NCBI GenBank assembly: GCA_021793535.1
Contig: JAJYSO010000061.1
Coordinates: 1 to 8,057, forward strand
Reading direction: 5' to 3'
DNA length: 8,057 nucleotides
DNA from: Bacteroidota bacterium
GTDB taxonomy: Bacteria; Bacteroidota; Bacteroidia; Flavobacteriales; Flavobacteriaceae
The notes under the pieces are model-generated. The model was not told the DNA's origin and made no database searches. It saw only the letters and a program-made list of their open reading frames with translations. The stretch's first letter is position 1. Every line of letters starts with the position of its first letter. A program made the position numbers and the translations under genes. Of this stretch, positions 1 through 6,604 are shown piece by piece.

Positions 1-264
1 TTAATGGATGCCGATTTCAAACGCGTTTCATGGATCATCAACCTGGTGGGTACCTTCCTGCTGATCGGTCACTATGTCACCATCTATTTAGTGGTCATAC
101 CTTCTACAGTAGGTACACACGGAAGCTTTGGAGTTCCCGAATTCGGGGCCATCCTCTTCTTCCTCGGCTTGTTTATTCTGGTCGTGGGCACGGCACTGGG
201 AAAAGTTCCTTTGGAAGTCAAAGGCAACCCTTATCTCAAGGAAAGCGAAAACTATCAATATTAA
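1..264 (+). CDS. actF: Quinol:cytochrome c oxidoreductase membrane subunit ActF, C-terminal end (partial, 5' end outside window)
   Basis: The reading frame is open from the first base, so the ATG at 4 is an internal Met and the real start lies upstream. About 87 residues are visible. They show two hydrophobic membrane segments (roughly residues 11-33 and 45-64 of the visible part), separated by a short loop containing the sequence GTHGSFGVPEFGA, and a short charged tail ending ESENYQY. This matches my memory of the end of ActF, one of the two large NrfD-related integral membrane subunits of alternative complex III. That complex oxidises menaquinol and passes electrons to c-type cytochromes in the cytoplasmic membrane. 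The gene is followed after 30 bp by coxB and then coxA, the usual Bacteroidota order, which strongly supports the call. I rely on recalled family similarity plus context. ActC, the paralogous subunit, is the main alternative. Confidence 0.85.
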   Translation, partial: LMDADFKRVSWIINLVGTFLLIGHYVTIYLVVIPSTVGTHGSFGVPEFGAILFFLGLFILVVGTALGKVPLEVKGNPYLKESENYQY

Positions 265-294
265 TAAATATAAATTAAAAGACGACTATAACCG

Positions 295-1365
295 ATGACT
301 GCATTTCTAATCTTAATTATTCTAGGGCTTCTGGGAGTTACGGTTTGGCAAATCGCTAAGATTTTCCAACTCTCCAGAAAGGAAGAATCACAATCTCCCG
401 AAGGAGTCAATGACGATAGAGACAATAAAATTCAGGGGTGGATTATGCTGATTTTTGGCATTTTCTTCTTTGGACTTATGATTCACAACTTCTGGAATTA
501 CTCCAGTTTCTATCCCCCAAAATCCGGTTCATCAGAAGGTGTAGAAATTGACCGCTTGTTTTTCACCACGATCATACTCATCATGGTCGTACAGGTCATC
601 ATGCAAGCCCTCATCTTCTACTATGGTTATAAATTTCACGGGAGAAAGGGACAAATTGCCAAATTCTTTCCCGAACATGAAAAATTGGAATTCGCCTGGA
701 CCATCGTTCCGGTCATCGTACTGGCCGCCTTAATTGTATACGGACTTTTTACCTGGTCTGATATCATGAACGTTTCTGAAGACGATGAAGACGTCATGGT
801 CGTAGAGCTCTACGCTTACCAATTCGGTTGGAAGGCTCGGTATTCAGGAGAGGACAATACCTTGGGGAAAGCAAATGTCAAGTTTATTGAAGGCATCAAC
901 TCGCTTGGTGTCGACGAAAGCGACCCTTATGCCCAAGACGATATTGTCACTTCGGAGTTACACCTGCCAAAAGGTAAAAAAGTATTGTTTAAAATGCGGT
1001 CTCAAGACGTCATTCACTCCGCCTATTTTCCCCTATTCCGCGCACAGATGAACGTGGTTCCGGGAATGATTACCCAATACGCCTTTACCCCATCCATCAC
1101 AACAGAGGAAATGCGCAAAAGTCAATACATGCGTAAAAAAGTAGAAAAGATCAACCACCTGAGAAAAGAGCGCAGCGAAGCCTTAACCGCTAAAGGCGAA
1201 GAAGCCTTGGACGATTACAACTTCGATTACTTTCTTTTGTGCAACAAAGTATGTGGAACAAGCCATTACAACATGCAGATGAAAATCGTAGTGGAAGAAG
1301 AAGATCAGTTTAACGAGTGGCTCAGTAACCAAGAGACCTTTGGAGAACAGATGTCGAAAAGTTAA
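295..1365 (+). CDS. coxB: Cytochrome c oxidase subunit II (CuA subunit)
   Basis: CoxB accepts electrons from cytochrome c at its dinuclear CuA centre and passes them to subunit I. The 356-residue protein has four predicted membrane segments (about 2-24, 47-66, 88-110 and 134-154). That is two more than the classical subunit II hairpin. A periplasmic cupredoxin domain follows, with the conserved aromatic stretch AYQFGW (174-179). CuA ligands are visible: His241 in VIHSAYFP, then Cys316, Cys320, His324 and Met327 in CxxxCxxxHxxM. Two oddities: the Glu normally between the cysteines is Lys318, and His241 lies 75 residues before Cys316 (35 in bovine subunit II) because of a charged, probably helical insert at about 268-308. 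There is no C-terminal cytochrome c domain, so this is not the caa3 fusion type. The ATG at 295 is preceded by an A/T-rich stretch and no Shine-Dalgarno sequence. The gene is probably co-transcribed with actF. Confidence 0.96.
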   Translation: MTAFLILIILGLLGVTVWQIAKIFQLSRKEESQSPEGVNDDRDNKIQGWIMLIFGIFFFGLMIHNFWNYSSFYPPKSGSSEGVEIDRLFFTTIILIMVVQVIMQALIFYYGYKFHGRKGQIAKFFPEHEKLEFAWTIVPVIVLAALIVYGLFTWSDIMNVSEDDEDVMVVELYAYQFGWKARYSGEDNTLGKANVKFIEGINSLGVDESDPYAQDDIVTSELHLPKGKKVLFKMRSQDVIHSAYFPLFRAQMNVVPGMITQYAFTPSITTEEMRKSQYMRKKVEKINHLRKERSEALTAKGEEALDDYNFDYFLLCNKVCGTSHYNMQMKIVVEEEDQFNEWLSNQETFGEQMSKS

Positions 1366-1460
1366 AAAAGCAGCGTCCTCCCCGTTTTTAGCTAACAATT
1401 TGTAATTTTGAAATAAAGTTAAGGCTTTTTTCCTGTAATACACTATAATAGAGACCTTTG
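1332..1460 (+). repeat. 11-bp direct repeat bracketing the coxB-coxA junction
   Basis: AGAGACCTTTG occurs at 1332-1342, inside the last codons of coxB, and again at 1450-1460, just before the coxA start. Both copies are followed within a few bases by AGA and then ATGTC. In the first copy this ATG is an internal coxB codon (Met353). In the second it is the coxA start codon. The exact repeat is certain; its meaning is not. It could be chance or a trace of a small local duplication. Confidence 0.5.
1403..1410 (+). promoter_or_regulatory. Candidate -7 promoter element upstream of coxA
   Basis: The 99-bp gap between coxB and coxA contains TAATTTTG, an exact match to the Bacteroidota -7 consensus TAnnTTTG. 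It would start a transcript near 1414, giving a leader of about 50 nt. No TTG lies at the expected 19-23 bp upstream, and the region is A/T rich, so the match may be chance. The gap is unusually long for this otherwise tight operon, which leaves room for an internal coxA promoter. Confidence 0.3.
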
Positions 1461-1464
1461 AGAT

Positions 1465-3294
1465 ATGTCAGCACCAGCAATAAATTTATCAGCACAACAG
1501 CATGAACACAATGCTCACGAGGAACATCATCAAACTTTTGTTACCAAGTATATCTTCAGTACCGACCATAAAATCATCGGTAAGCAGTACCTGATCACCG
1601 GTATTGTCATGGCCTGTATCGGTATTTTGATGTCCGTTTTATTCCGGATTCAAATCGCCTGGCCGGAACAATCACAAGCCATTTTCAGTTTCTTTTTGGG
1701 TGAAAAATGGGCACCTGACGGGGTGATGACACCCGATGCTTATCTGGGTCTAGTGACCATGCACGGAACCATCATGGTCTTTTTCGTGCTCACCGCAGGA
1801 CTGAGCGGGACCTTTAGTAATTCCCTAATTCCTTTGCAAATTGGTGCACGCGATATGGCCTCAGGCTTCATCAACATGTTGTCGTACTGGATCTTTTTTA
1901 TCTCTTGCTGTATCATGCTCAGCTCCTTGTTTGTACAAGGCGGACCAGCCATGGGGGGATGGACCGTTTATCCTCCTTTAAGTGCATTGCCACAGGCTCT
2001 TTCCGGCTCAGGAACCGGGATGGCGCTCTGGATCATTGCCATGGCCTTCTTTATCGCCCAATCCCTATTGGGCTCCATTAACTACATTGTTACGGTACTC
2101 AACCATCGTACCAAGGGGATGACCATGACCCGTTTACCCTTATCCGTTTGGTCTTTCTTTATCGCTGCTATTGTCTCTGTACTTTCTTTCCCCGTTCTAT
2201 TAGCTGCTGTATTGCTCCTGTTCATGGACCACAGTTTCGGCACTTCTTTCTACTTAAGTGACATCTTCATTCAAGGAGAGGTATTGAGTAATCAAGGCGG
2301 TTCTCCCGTACTGTTTGAACACTTGTTCTGGTTCCTAGGGCATCCTGAGGTATACATCGTTGTGCTACCGGCCATGGGAATTGTTTCAGAGGTATTGGCC
2401 ACACATGCCAGAAAGCCTATTTTCGGATATCGTGCCATGGTCGCCTCACTTTTAGCCATTGCCTTCTTATCTACCATCGTTTGGGGGCACCACATGTTCG
2501 TCTCGGGAATGAACCCTTTCTTGGGCTCTGTATTTACCTTTACAACGCTGTTGATCGCCATTCCTTCTGCTGTAAAAGCCTTTAACTGGACCACCACCAT
2601 TTGGAAAGGGAACCTACAGCTCAACGCGGCCATGCTCTTCTCCATCGGGATGGTCTCCACCTTTATCTCTGGTGGACTGACCGGTTTGGTTGTAGGAGAC
2701 AGCACCTTGGATATCCAAGTGCACGACACCTATTTCGTTATTGCCCACTTCCATTTGGTTATGGGGATTTCAGCCGCTTTAGGCTTCTTTGCGGGAATCT
2801 ACCAGTGGTACCCTAAAATGTTTGGCAGAATGATGAACAAAACCTTGAGTTACATCCATTTCTGGGTGACTATTGTTGGGGTATACGGTGTCTTCTTTCC
2901 GATGCACTTTGTCGGATTGGCTGGATTACCCAGACGCTACTATACCAACACGGCCTTCCCTTACTTCGACGATTTGATGGATGCAAACGTGATGATTACC
3001 GTATTTGCCATCATTACCGGAGTGGTTCAATTGCTATTCCTGTTCAACTTCTTCTACTCGATGATTTACGGAGCAAAAGCCACCAAAAATCCTTGGGGTT
3101 CTACCACTTTGGAATGGACTACTCCTGTGCTTCCCGGACACGGAAACTGGCCAGGAGAAATCCCAACCGTTTACCGATGGCCATACGATTACAGTAAATT
3201 GAACAAAGACGGTACCGACTATGTCATTCCCGGACAGGACTTTATTCCTCAAAACGTCCCCATCCAGGAAAATGAGCCGGAACCTGCTCAATAG
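1465..3294 (+). CDS. coxA: Cytochrome c oxidase subunit I (aa3 type, heme-copper oxidase type A)
   Basis: This is the catalytic proton-pumping subunit that reduces oxygen to water in the cytoplasmic membrane. Its 609 residues contain about twelve membrane helices. All key residues are visible: His100 and His430 (low-spin heme a), His428 (heme a3), His293, His342 and His343 (CuB), Tyr297 in HPEVY (the His-Tyr cross-link) and His420/Asp421 (Mg site). Glu295 in HPEVY makes it an A1-type enzyme. D-channel residues Asp130, Asn119 and Asn137 and K-channel Lys371 align by spacing with bovine D91, N80, N98 and K319. Ser368 replaces the bovine Thr316. The N-terminus before the first helix is His-rich (five His in residues 13-22). 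The last 50 residues form a soluble tail. The gene follows coxB after 99 bp and is closed by a strong terminator, so subunits III and IV must be encoded elsewhere. The start at 1465 fits the family N-terminus. Confidence 0.98.
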   Translation: MSAPAINLSAQQHEHNAHEEHHQTFVTKYIFSTDHKIIGKQYLITGIVMACIGILMSVLFRIQIAWPEQSQAIFSFFLGEKWAPDGVMTPDAYLGLVTMHGTIMVFFVLTAGLSGTFSNSLIPLQIGARDMASGFINMLSYWIFFISCCIMLSSLFVQGGPAMGGWTVYPPLSALPQALSGSGTGMALWIIAMAFFIAQSLLGSINYIVTVLNHRTKGMTMTRLPLSVWSFFIAAIVSVLSFPVLLAAVLLLFMDHSFGTSFYLSDIFIQGEVLSNQGGSPVLFEHLFWFLGHPEVYIVVLPAMGIVSEVLATHARKPIFGYRAMVASLLAIAFLSTIVWGHHMFVSGMNPFLGSVFTFTTLLIAIPSAVKAFNWTTTIWKGNLQLNAAMLFSIGMVSTFISGGLTGLVVGDSTLDIQVHDTYFVIAHFHLVMGISAALGFFAGIYQWYPKMFGRMMNKTLSYIHFWVTIVGVYGVFFPMHFVGLAGLPRRYYTNTAFPYFDDLMDANVMITVFAIITGVVQLLFLFNFFYSMIYGAKATKNPWGSTTLEWTTPVLPGHGNWPGEIPTVYRWPYDYSKLNKDGTDYVIPGQDFIPQNVPIQENEPEPAQ

Positions 3295-3322
3295 CCTCTA
3301 GGCTATAGCCATATCAACCGTT

Positions 3323-3363
3323 GACAAGCCTTTTCCACAAATAGAAAAGGCTTGTTCTTTTTT
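3323..3363 (+). terminator. Rho-independent terminator after coxA
   Basis: A perfect 12-bp inverted repeat (left arm 3324-3335, right arm 3344-3355) encloses an 8-nt loop. A G-U pair at 3323/3356 can extend it, and a run of six T follows at 3358-3363. It begins about 30 bp after the coxA stop and ends the act-cox transcript before the ruvB promoter. Confidence 0.93.
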
Positions 3364-3420
3364 GAACCTTCCTAACCCCTATCCTTTTGTTCACACGGCA
3401 TGAATAACCCTACCTCTTTG

Positions 3421-3454
3421 TTGAATTCCAATGAATAAATTTTGTGTATTTTTG
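3421..3454 (+). promoter_or_regulatory. Probable ruvB-thiL promoter (Bacteroidota type)
   Basis: TATTTTTG at 3447-3454 matches the -7 consensus TAnnTTTG exactly. A TTG at 3421-3423 (with a TTTG just before it at 3417-3420) sits 23 bp upstream, at the long end of the usual spacing. Transcription would begin about 4-5 bp after the element, at about 3458-3459, directly at the ruvB ATG at 3460. An overlapping imperfect alternative, TAAATTTTG at 3436-3444, would start about 10 bp earlier. The position just after the coxA terminator supports a promoter here. Confidence 0.6.
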
Positions 3455-3459
3455 TTCTC

Positions 3460-4488
3460 ATGAACGAGCATTTAGATCCCACAGGTAACCGTCTTAGTCC
3501 GGAAGAACACGATATAGACAAGGCCTTACGTCCCTTGAGTTTTGATGACTTTGCCGGGCAGGCCAAAGTATTGGAAAACCTTCAAGTCTTTGTGCAAGCC
3601 GCCAAGCTCAGAGGCGAAGCCTTGGATCACACCTTATTTCACGGTCCTCCGGGACTGGGGAAAACAACCTTGGCACACATCTTGGCCAACGAGCTGGGGG
3701 TAGGCATCAAAGTAACCTCCGGCCCCGTACTGGACAAGCCCGGAGATCTTGCCGGCCTATTGACCAATCTCGAATTTAGAGATGTACTTTTTATCGATGA
3801 AATCCACCGACTCAGCCCTGTAGTGGAAGAATACCTCTACTCGGCCATGGAAGATTTTCGCATTGACATTATGATTGAGTCCGGTCCTAACGCTCGTAGC
3901 GTTCAACTCAACATCGACCCTTTTACCTTAGTCGGTGCCACCACTCGATCCGGATTATTGACCTCTCCCATGCGGGCTCGTTTTGGCATTTCCAATCGCT
4001 TGGAATATTACTCTACAGAACTCCTTTCCACCATCGTTCAGCGAAGCGCACAAATATTACATACCCAGATCTCTTTGGAGGCCTCCTTGGAAATTGCGGG
4101 CAGAAGTCGGGGTACTCCCCGAATTGCCAACGCTCTGTTGCGCCGCATCCGGGATTTTGCTCAGATTAAAGGCAACGGCGCCATCGACATACAAATTGCC
4201 AAATACGGACTTAAAGCCTTAAATGTCGACCAGCATGGACTGGATGAAATGGACAATAAAATCTTGTCCACTATTATCGACAAGTTCAAAGGCGGTCCGG
4301 TCGGAATCACCACTCTGGCCACAGCCGTCAGTGAAAATGCGGAAACCATTGAAGAGGTTTACGAGCCCTTTCTCATTCAGCAAGGCTTTATCAACCGGAC
4401 CCCCAGAGGTCGAGAAGCCACCCTACTGGCCTATCGACACTTAGGCCGTAATCCGCGCAAGAATCAAGGAGGCGAACTCTTTGATTAA
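3460..4488 (+). CDS. ruvB: Holliday junction branch migration ATPase RuvB
   Basis: RuvB is the hexameric AAA+ motor that, with RuvA, drives branch migration of Holliday junctions during recombination and repair in the cytoplasm. Starting at the ATG at 3460 gives 342 residues beginning MNEHLDPTGN, the usual family length and N-terminus. A TTG at 3442 would add six residues but lies inside the probable promoter, so I reject it. Visible motifs are Walker A GPPGLGKTT (62-70), Walker B with DEIH (113-116), sensor 1 GATTR (159-163), the arginine-finger region MRARFG (171-176), sensor 2 GTPRIANALLRR (218-229) and a C-terminal winged-helix region with RTPRGREAT (313-321). Nothing is truncated. ruvA and ruvC are not nearby, which is common outside Proteobacteria. 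thiL follows after 17 bp and is probably on the same transcript. Confidence 0.98.
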   Translation: MNEHLDPTGNRLSPEEHDIDKALRPLSFDDFAGQAKVLENLQVFVQAAKLRGEALDHTLFHGPPGLGKTTLAHILANELGVGIKVTSGPVLDKPGDLAGLLTNLEFRDVLFIDEIHRLSPVVEEYLYSAMEDFRIDIMIESGPNARSVQLNIDPFTLVGATTRSGLLTSPMRARFGISNRLEYYSTELLSTIVQRSAQILHTQISLEASLEIAGRSRGTPRIANALLRRIRDFAQIKGNGAIDIQIAKYGLKALNVDQHGLDEMDNKILSTIIDKFKGGPVGITTLATAVSENAETIEEVYEPFLIQQGFINRTPRGREATLLAYRHLGRNPRKNQGGELFD

Positions 4489-4505
4489 CCTAAAAAACAC
4501 TGTAT

Positions 4506-5552
4506 ATGTTTGACAACAAAGGTCCTCACACCCCTCTTTCTGATCTTGGAGAATTTGGTTTAATCCAGCACCTTACCGGTCACCTTAGCCCCCGTCGCCC
4601 TTCGACCATTAAAGGAATAGGCGACGATGCGGCCATCTTGGATTTTACCGGCTACCACACCTTGATCTCCACTGACATTCTAATGGAAGGCGTACATTTC
4701 GACTTGGCCTACACCCCTTTAAAGCACCTGGGTTACAAAGCAGTCATGGTGAACTTATCTGATATATATGCCATGAATGGGGAAGCCACACAAATCACTA
4801 CCAGCATCGCCGTTTCCAATCGCTTCCCGGTCGAGGCGCTGGAAGAGCTGTACATGGGAATAGAGCAAGCGGCTCAAAATTACAATGTAGACCTTGTGGG
4901 AGGAGACACCTCTACCTCCCGCACCGGACTGGTGATCAGCATTACCGTTTTGGGAAAAGCCAAGCCTGAGCAGATCGTACAACGCAGCGGGGCCCAACCC
5001 AATGATCTCATCGTGGTTACCGGAGATCTCGGAGGGGCATATATGGGCCTGCGTGTGTTGGAACGGGAAAACGAAGTCTTCAAAGTAAACCCCAACCTGC
5101 AGCCTGATCTAGAACCCTACAGCTACATTGTCGAGCGCCAATTAAAACCAGAAGCCCGCGGAGACATCCCTCCTCTTTTCAACCAATTAAAGCTTGTCCC
5201 CACAGCCATGATCGACATCAGCGACGGGCTCTCCTCTGAACTGCTTCACCTTAGTGAAAATGCTCAAGTGGGGATGAGTGTATATGAAGAAAAGCTCCCT
5301 TTAGACCCAGCTGTGATCAGCGTATGCGAAGAATTCAACTTGGACAGCACCACGGTCCTGCTCAATGGAGGGGAAGATTACGAACTCCTCTTTACCCTTT
5401 CTCAAAAGGACTATCCTAAGATCAAAGGCAACCCTCATTTTTCCATCATCGGGCATGTCACTGCAAAAGAAGAGGGCAATCACCTGATCACGCGAACAGG
5501 TGAAAAAATAGAATTGATCGCCCGAGGCTGGAATGGACTTAAAAAAGAATAA
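4506..5552 (+). CDS. thiL: Thiamine-monophosphate kinase ThiL
   Basis: ThiL phosphorylates thiamine monophosphate with ATP to make the cofactor thiamine diphosphate, the last step of thiamine synthesis, in the cytoplasm. At 348 residues it has the normal family length and PurM-like two-domain layout. Conserved motifs are GEFGLI (15-20), the nucleotide and metal-binding GIGDDAA (37-43), STDILMEGVHFD (55-66), NLSDIYAMNG (83-92), GGDTS (132-136), VTGDLGGAYMG (171-181), DISDGLSSEL (237-246) and GGEDYELLF (288-296). The ATG at 4506 is the first in-frame start before the conserved region. No other thiamine genes are close, so it appears as a stand-alone thiL coupled to ruvB by a 17-bp gap. Its stop codon lies only 5 bp from that of the convergent pheS. 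Confidence 0.97.
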   Translation: MFDNKGPHTPLSDLGEFGLIQHLTGHLSPRRPSTIKGIGDDAAILDFTGYHTLISTDILMEGVHFDLAYTPLKHLGYKAVMVNLSDIYAMNGEATQITTSIAVSNRFPVEALEELYMGIEQAAQNYNVDLVGGDTSTSRTGLVISITVLGKAKPEQIVQRSGAQPNDLIVVTGDLGGAYMGLRVLERENEVFKVNPNLQPDLEPYSYIVERQLKPEARGDIPPLFNQLKLVPTAMIDISDGLSSELLHLSENAQVGMSVYEEKLPLDPAVISVCEEFNLDSTTVLLNGGEDYELLFTLSQKDYPKIKGNPHFSIIGHVTAKEEGNHLITRTGEKIELIARGWNGLKKE

Positions 5553-5567
5553 GCTTTTTAGAAAGCT
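5541..5567 (-). terminator. Possible terminator for pheS, shared hairpin over two convergent stop codons
   Basis: AGCTTT (5552-5557) and AAAGCT (5562-5567) form a 6-bp stem with a 4-nt loop. The hairpin includes the last base of the thiL stop and the whole pheS stop codon. Reading on the - strand it is followed by TATTC and then six T (5546-5541), a plausible pheS terminator placed in the thiL 3' end. On the + strand no good T run follows, so thiL may terminate less efficiently or further on. The stem is short, so confidence is moderate. Confidence 0.45.
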
Positions 5568-6580
5568 GATTTAAACTGCCTTAAAAAGCGAATGTCATTT
5601 TCGTAAAACATGCGGATATCCTCAATCTGGTACAGCAACATCGCAATGCGCTCAATTCCCATTCCAAAAGCAAAACCGGTGTACTGCTCTGCATCAATTT
5701 TACAATTGCTCAGCACGTTAGGATCCACCATTCCGCATCCCATGATCTCCAACCAACCGGTTCCCTTTGTAATGCGATAATCCGCTTCGGTCTCGAGCCC
5801 CCAATAGATGTCTACTTCTGCGCTGGGTTCGGTAAAAGGAAAATAAGAAGGGCGCAGACGGATCTTGGATTTCCCGAACAGCTGCTTGACAAAATAAAGA
5901 ATGGTTTGTTTCAAATCCACAAAGGACACGCCCTTGTCGACATACAGCCCCTCCACCTGATGAAACAAGCAGTGTGAGCGTGCCGAGATGTCTTCATTGC
6001 GATACACGCGTCCTGGAGAAATGGTTCGAAAAGGGGGAGTATTGTTTTCCATATACCGCACCTGAACCCCTGAGGTATGGGTACGCAATAAGATTTTCTC
6101 TGGATCTGTTTGAATAAAGAAAGTATCCTGCATATCCCGAGCCGGGTGGTATTCCGGAAGGTTCAAAGCCGTAAAGTTATGCCAATCATCCTCTATTTCC
6201 GGGCCTTCGGAGACATTGAATCCAATATTGGCAAAAATCCGTATAATCTCATCCTTTACCACAGAAATGGGATGCCGTGAACCGATTCCAATCTCTTGTC
6301 CGGGTCGGGTCAAATCACCATACACCCCATGCTCTTCCCTTTTGGCCTCCAATTGCTTTTTAAGGGCATCCACTTTTTCTTGCGCCTTGGTTTTCAATAG
6401 ATTTACAGCCTGACCATACGCCTTTTTATCCTCAGAAGGCACGGCTTTAAAGGCGGTGAAAAAGTCATTTAAAATTCCCTTCTTTCCAAGGTATTGAATT
6501 CGAAATGCTTCGATTGCATCGGGGTCTTGGGCATCAAACTGCTCAACCGCCTGAAGGTGGTCCTTTATTTTATCTATCAT
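5558..6580 (-). CDS. pheS: Phenylalanine--tRNA ligase alpha subunit
   Basis: PheS is the catalytic subunit of the heterotetrameric class II enzyme that charges tRNA-Phe. The 340-residue protein has an N-terminal coiled-coil arm (about 1-90, rich in Lys, Glu and Ala) that binds tRNA, then the catalytic core. Visible core features are HP near the motif 1 region (103-104), RTHTSGVQVR (166-175), the motif 2 region with TISPGRVYRNEDISARSHC (186-204) and FHQVEG (206-211), and motif 3 GFAFGMGIERIAML (302-315). Ala304 in FAFG corresponds to the Ala in the E. coli phenylalanine pocket. The ATG lies 24 bp downstream of the stop of the small gene 6605-6961, so the two are probably co-transcribed. pheT does not follow, because thiL converges immediately. 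Confidence 0.98.
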   Translation of the reverse strand: MIDKIKDHLQAVEQFDAQDPDAIEAFRIQYLGKKGILNDFFTAFKAVPSEDKKAYGQAVNLLKTKAQEKVDALKKQLEAKREEHGVYGDLTRPGQEIGIGSRHPISVVKDEIIRIFANIGFNVSEGPEIEDDWHNFTALNLPEYHPARDMQDTFFIQTDPEKILLRTHTSGVQVRYMENNTPPFRTISPGRVYRNEDISARSHCLFHQVEGLYVDKGVSFVDLKQTILYFVKQLFGKSKIRLRPSYFPFTEPSAEVDIYWGLETEADYRITKGTGWLEIMGCGMVDPNVLSNCKIDAEQYTGFAFGMGIERIAMLLYQIEDIRMFYENDIRFLRQFKSAF

Positions 6581-6604
6581 TAAAAAAGTTTTTCTGCAGA
6601 AGAA

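Noticed and set aside
2292..2729. A 145-codon open frame on the - strand inside coxA.
   Set aside because: It is antisense to the most conserved part of coxA, has no promoter or family-like features, and arises from codon bias of the real gene.
3292..3310. Small inverted repeats TAGCC/GGCTA and the palindrome GGCTATAGCC just after the coxA stop.
   Set aside because: Stems are only 5 bp and the much stronger terminator follows directly; likely chance or a minor part of the 3' end.
3400..3438. The 8-mer ATGAATAA appears twice, 31 bp apart, before ruvB.
   Set aside because: Too short in A/T-rich intergenic DNA to carry weight.
3431..3463. A ten-codon ORF (MNKFCVFLFS) ending in an ATGA overlap with the ruvB start, like a leader peptide.
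   Set aside because: It lies within the likely promoter and would probably not be transcribed; the sequence has no attenuation hairpin after it.
4505..4512. TATGTTTG matches the -7 promoter consensus at the thiL start.
   Set aside because: It overlaps the start codon, so the transcript would begin inside the gene; thiL is better explained by co-transcription with ruvB 17 bp upstream.
6592..6601. TTCTGCAGAA palindrome between the hypothetical gene and pheS, followed on the - strand by an A-rich and then T-rich stretch, like an attenuator.
   Set aside because: The palindrome has no loop and only a few pairs could form; no leader peptide rich in Phe codons is present.
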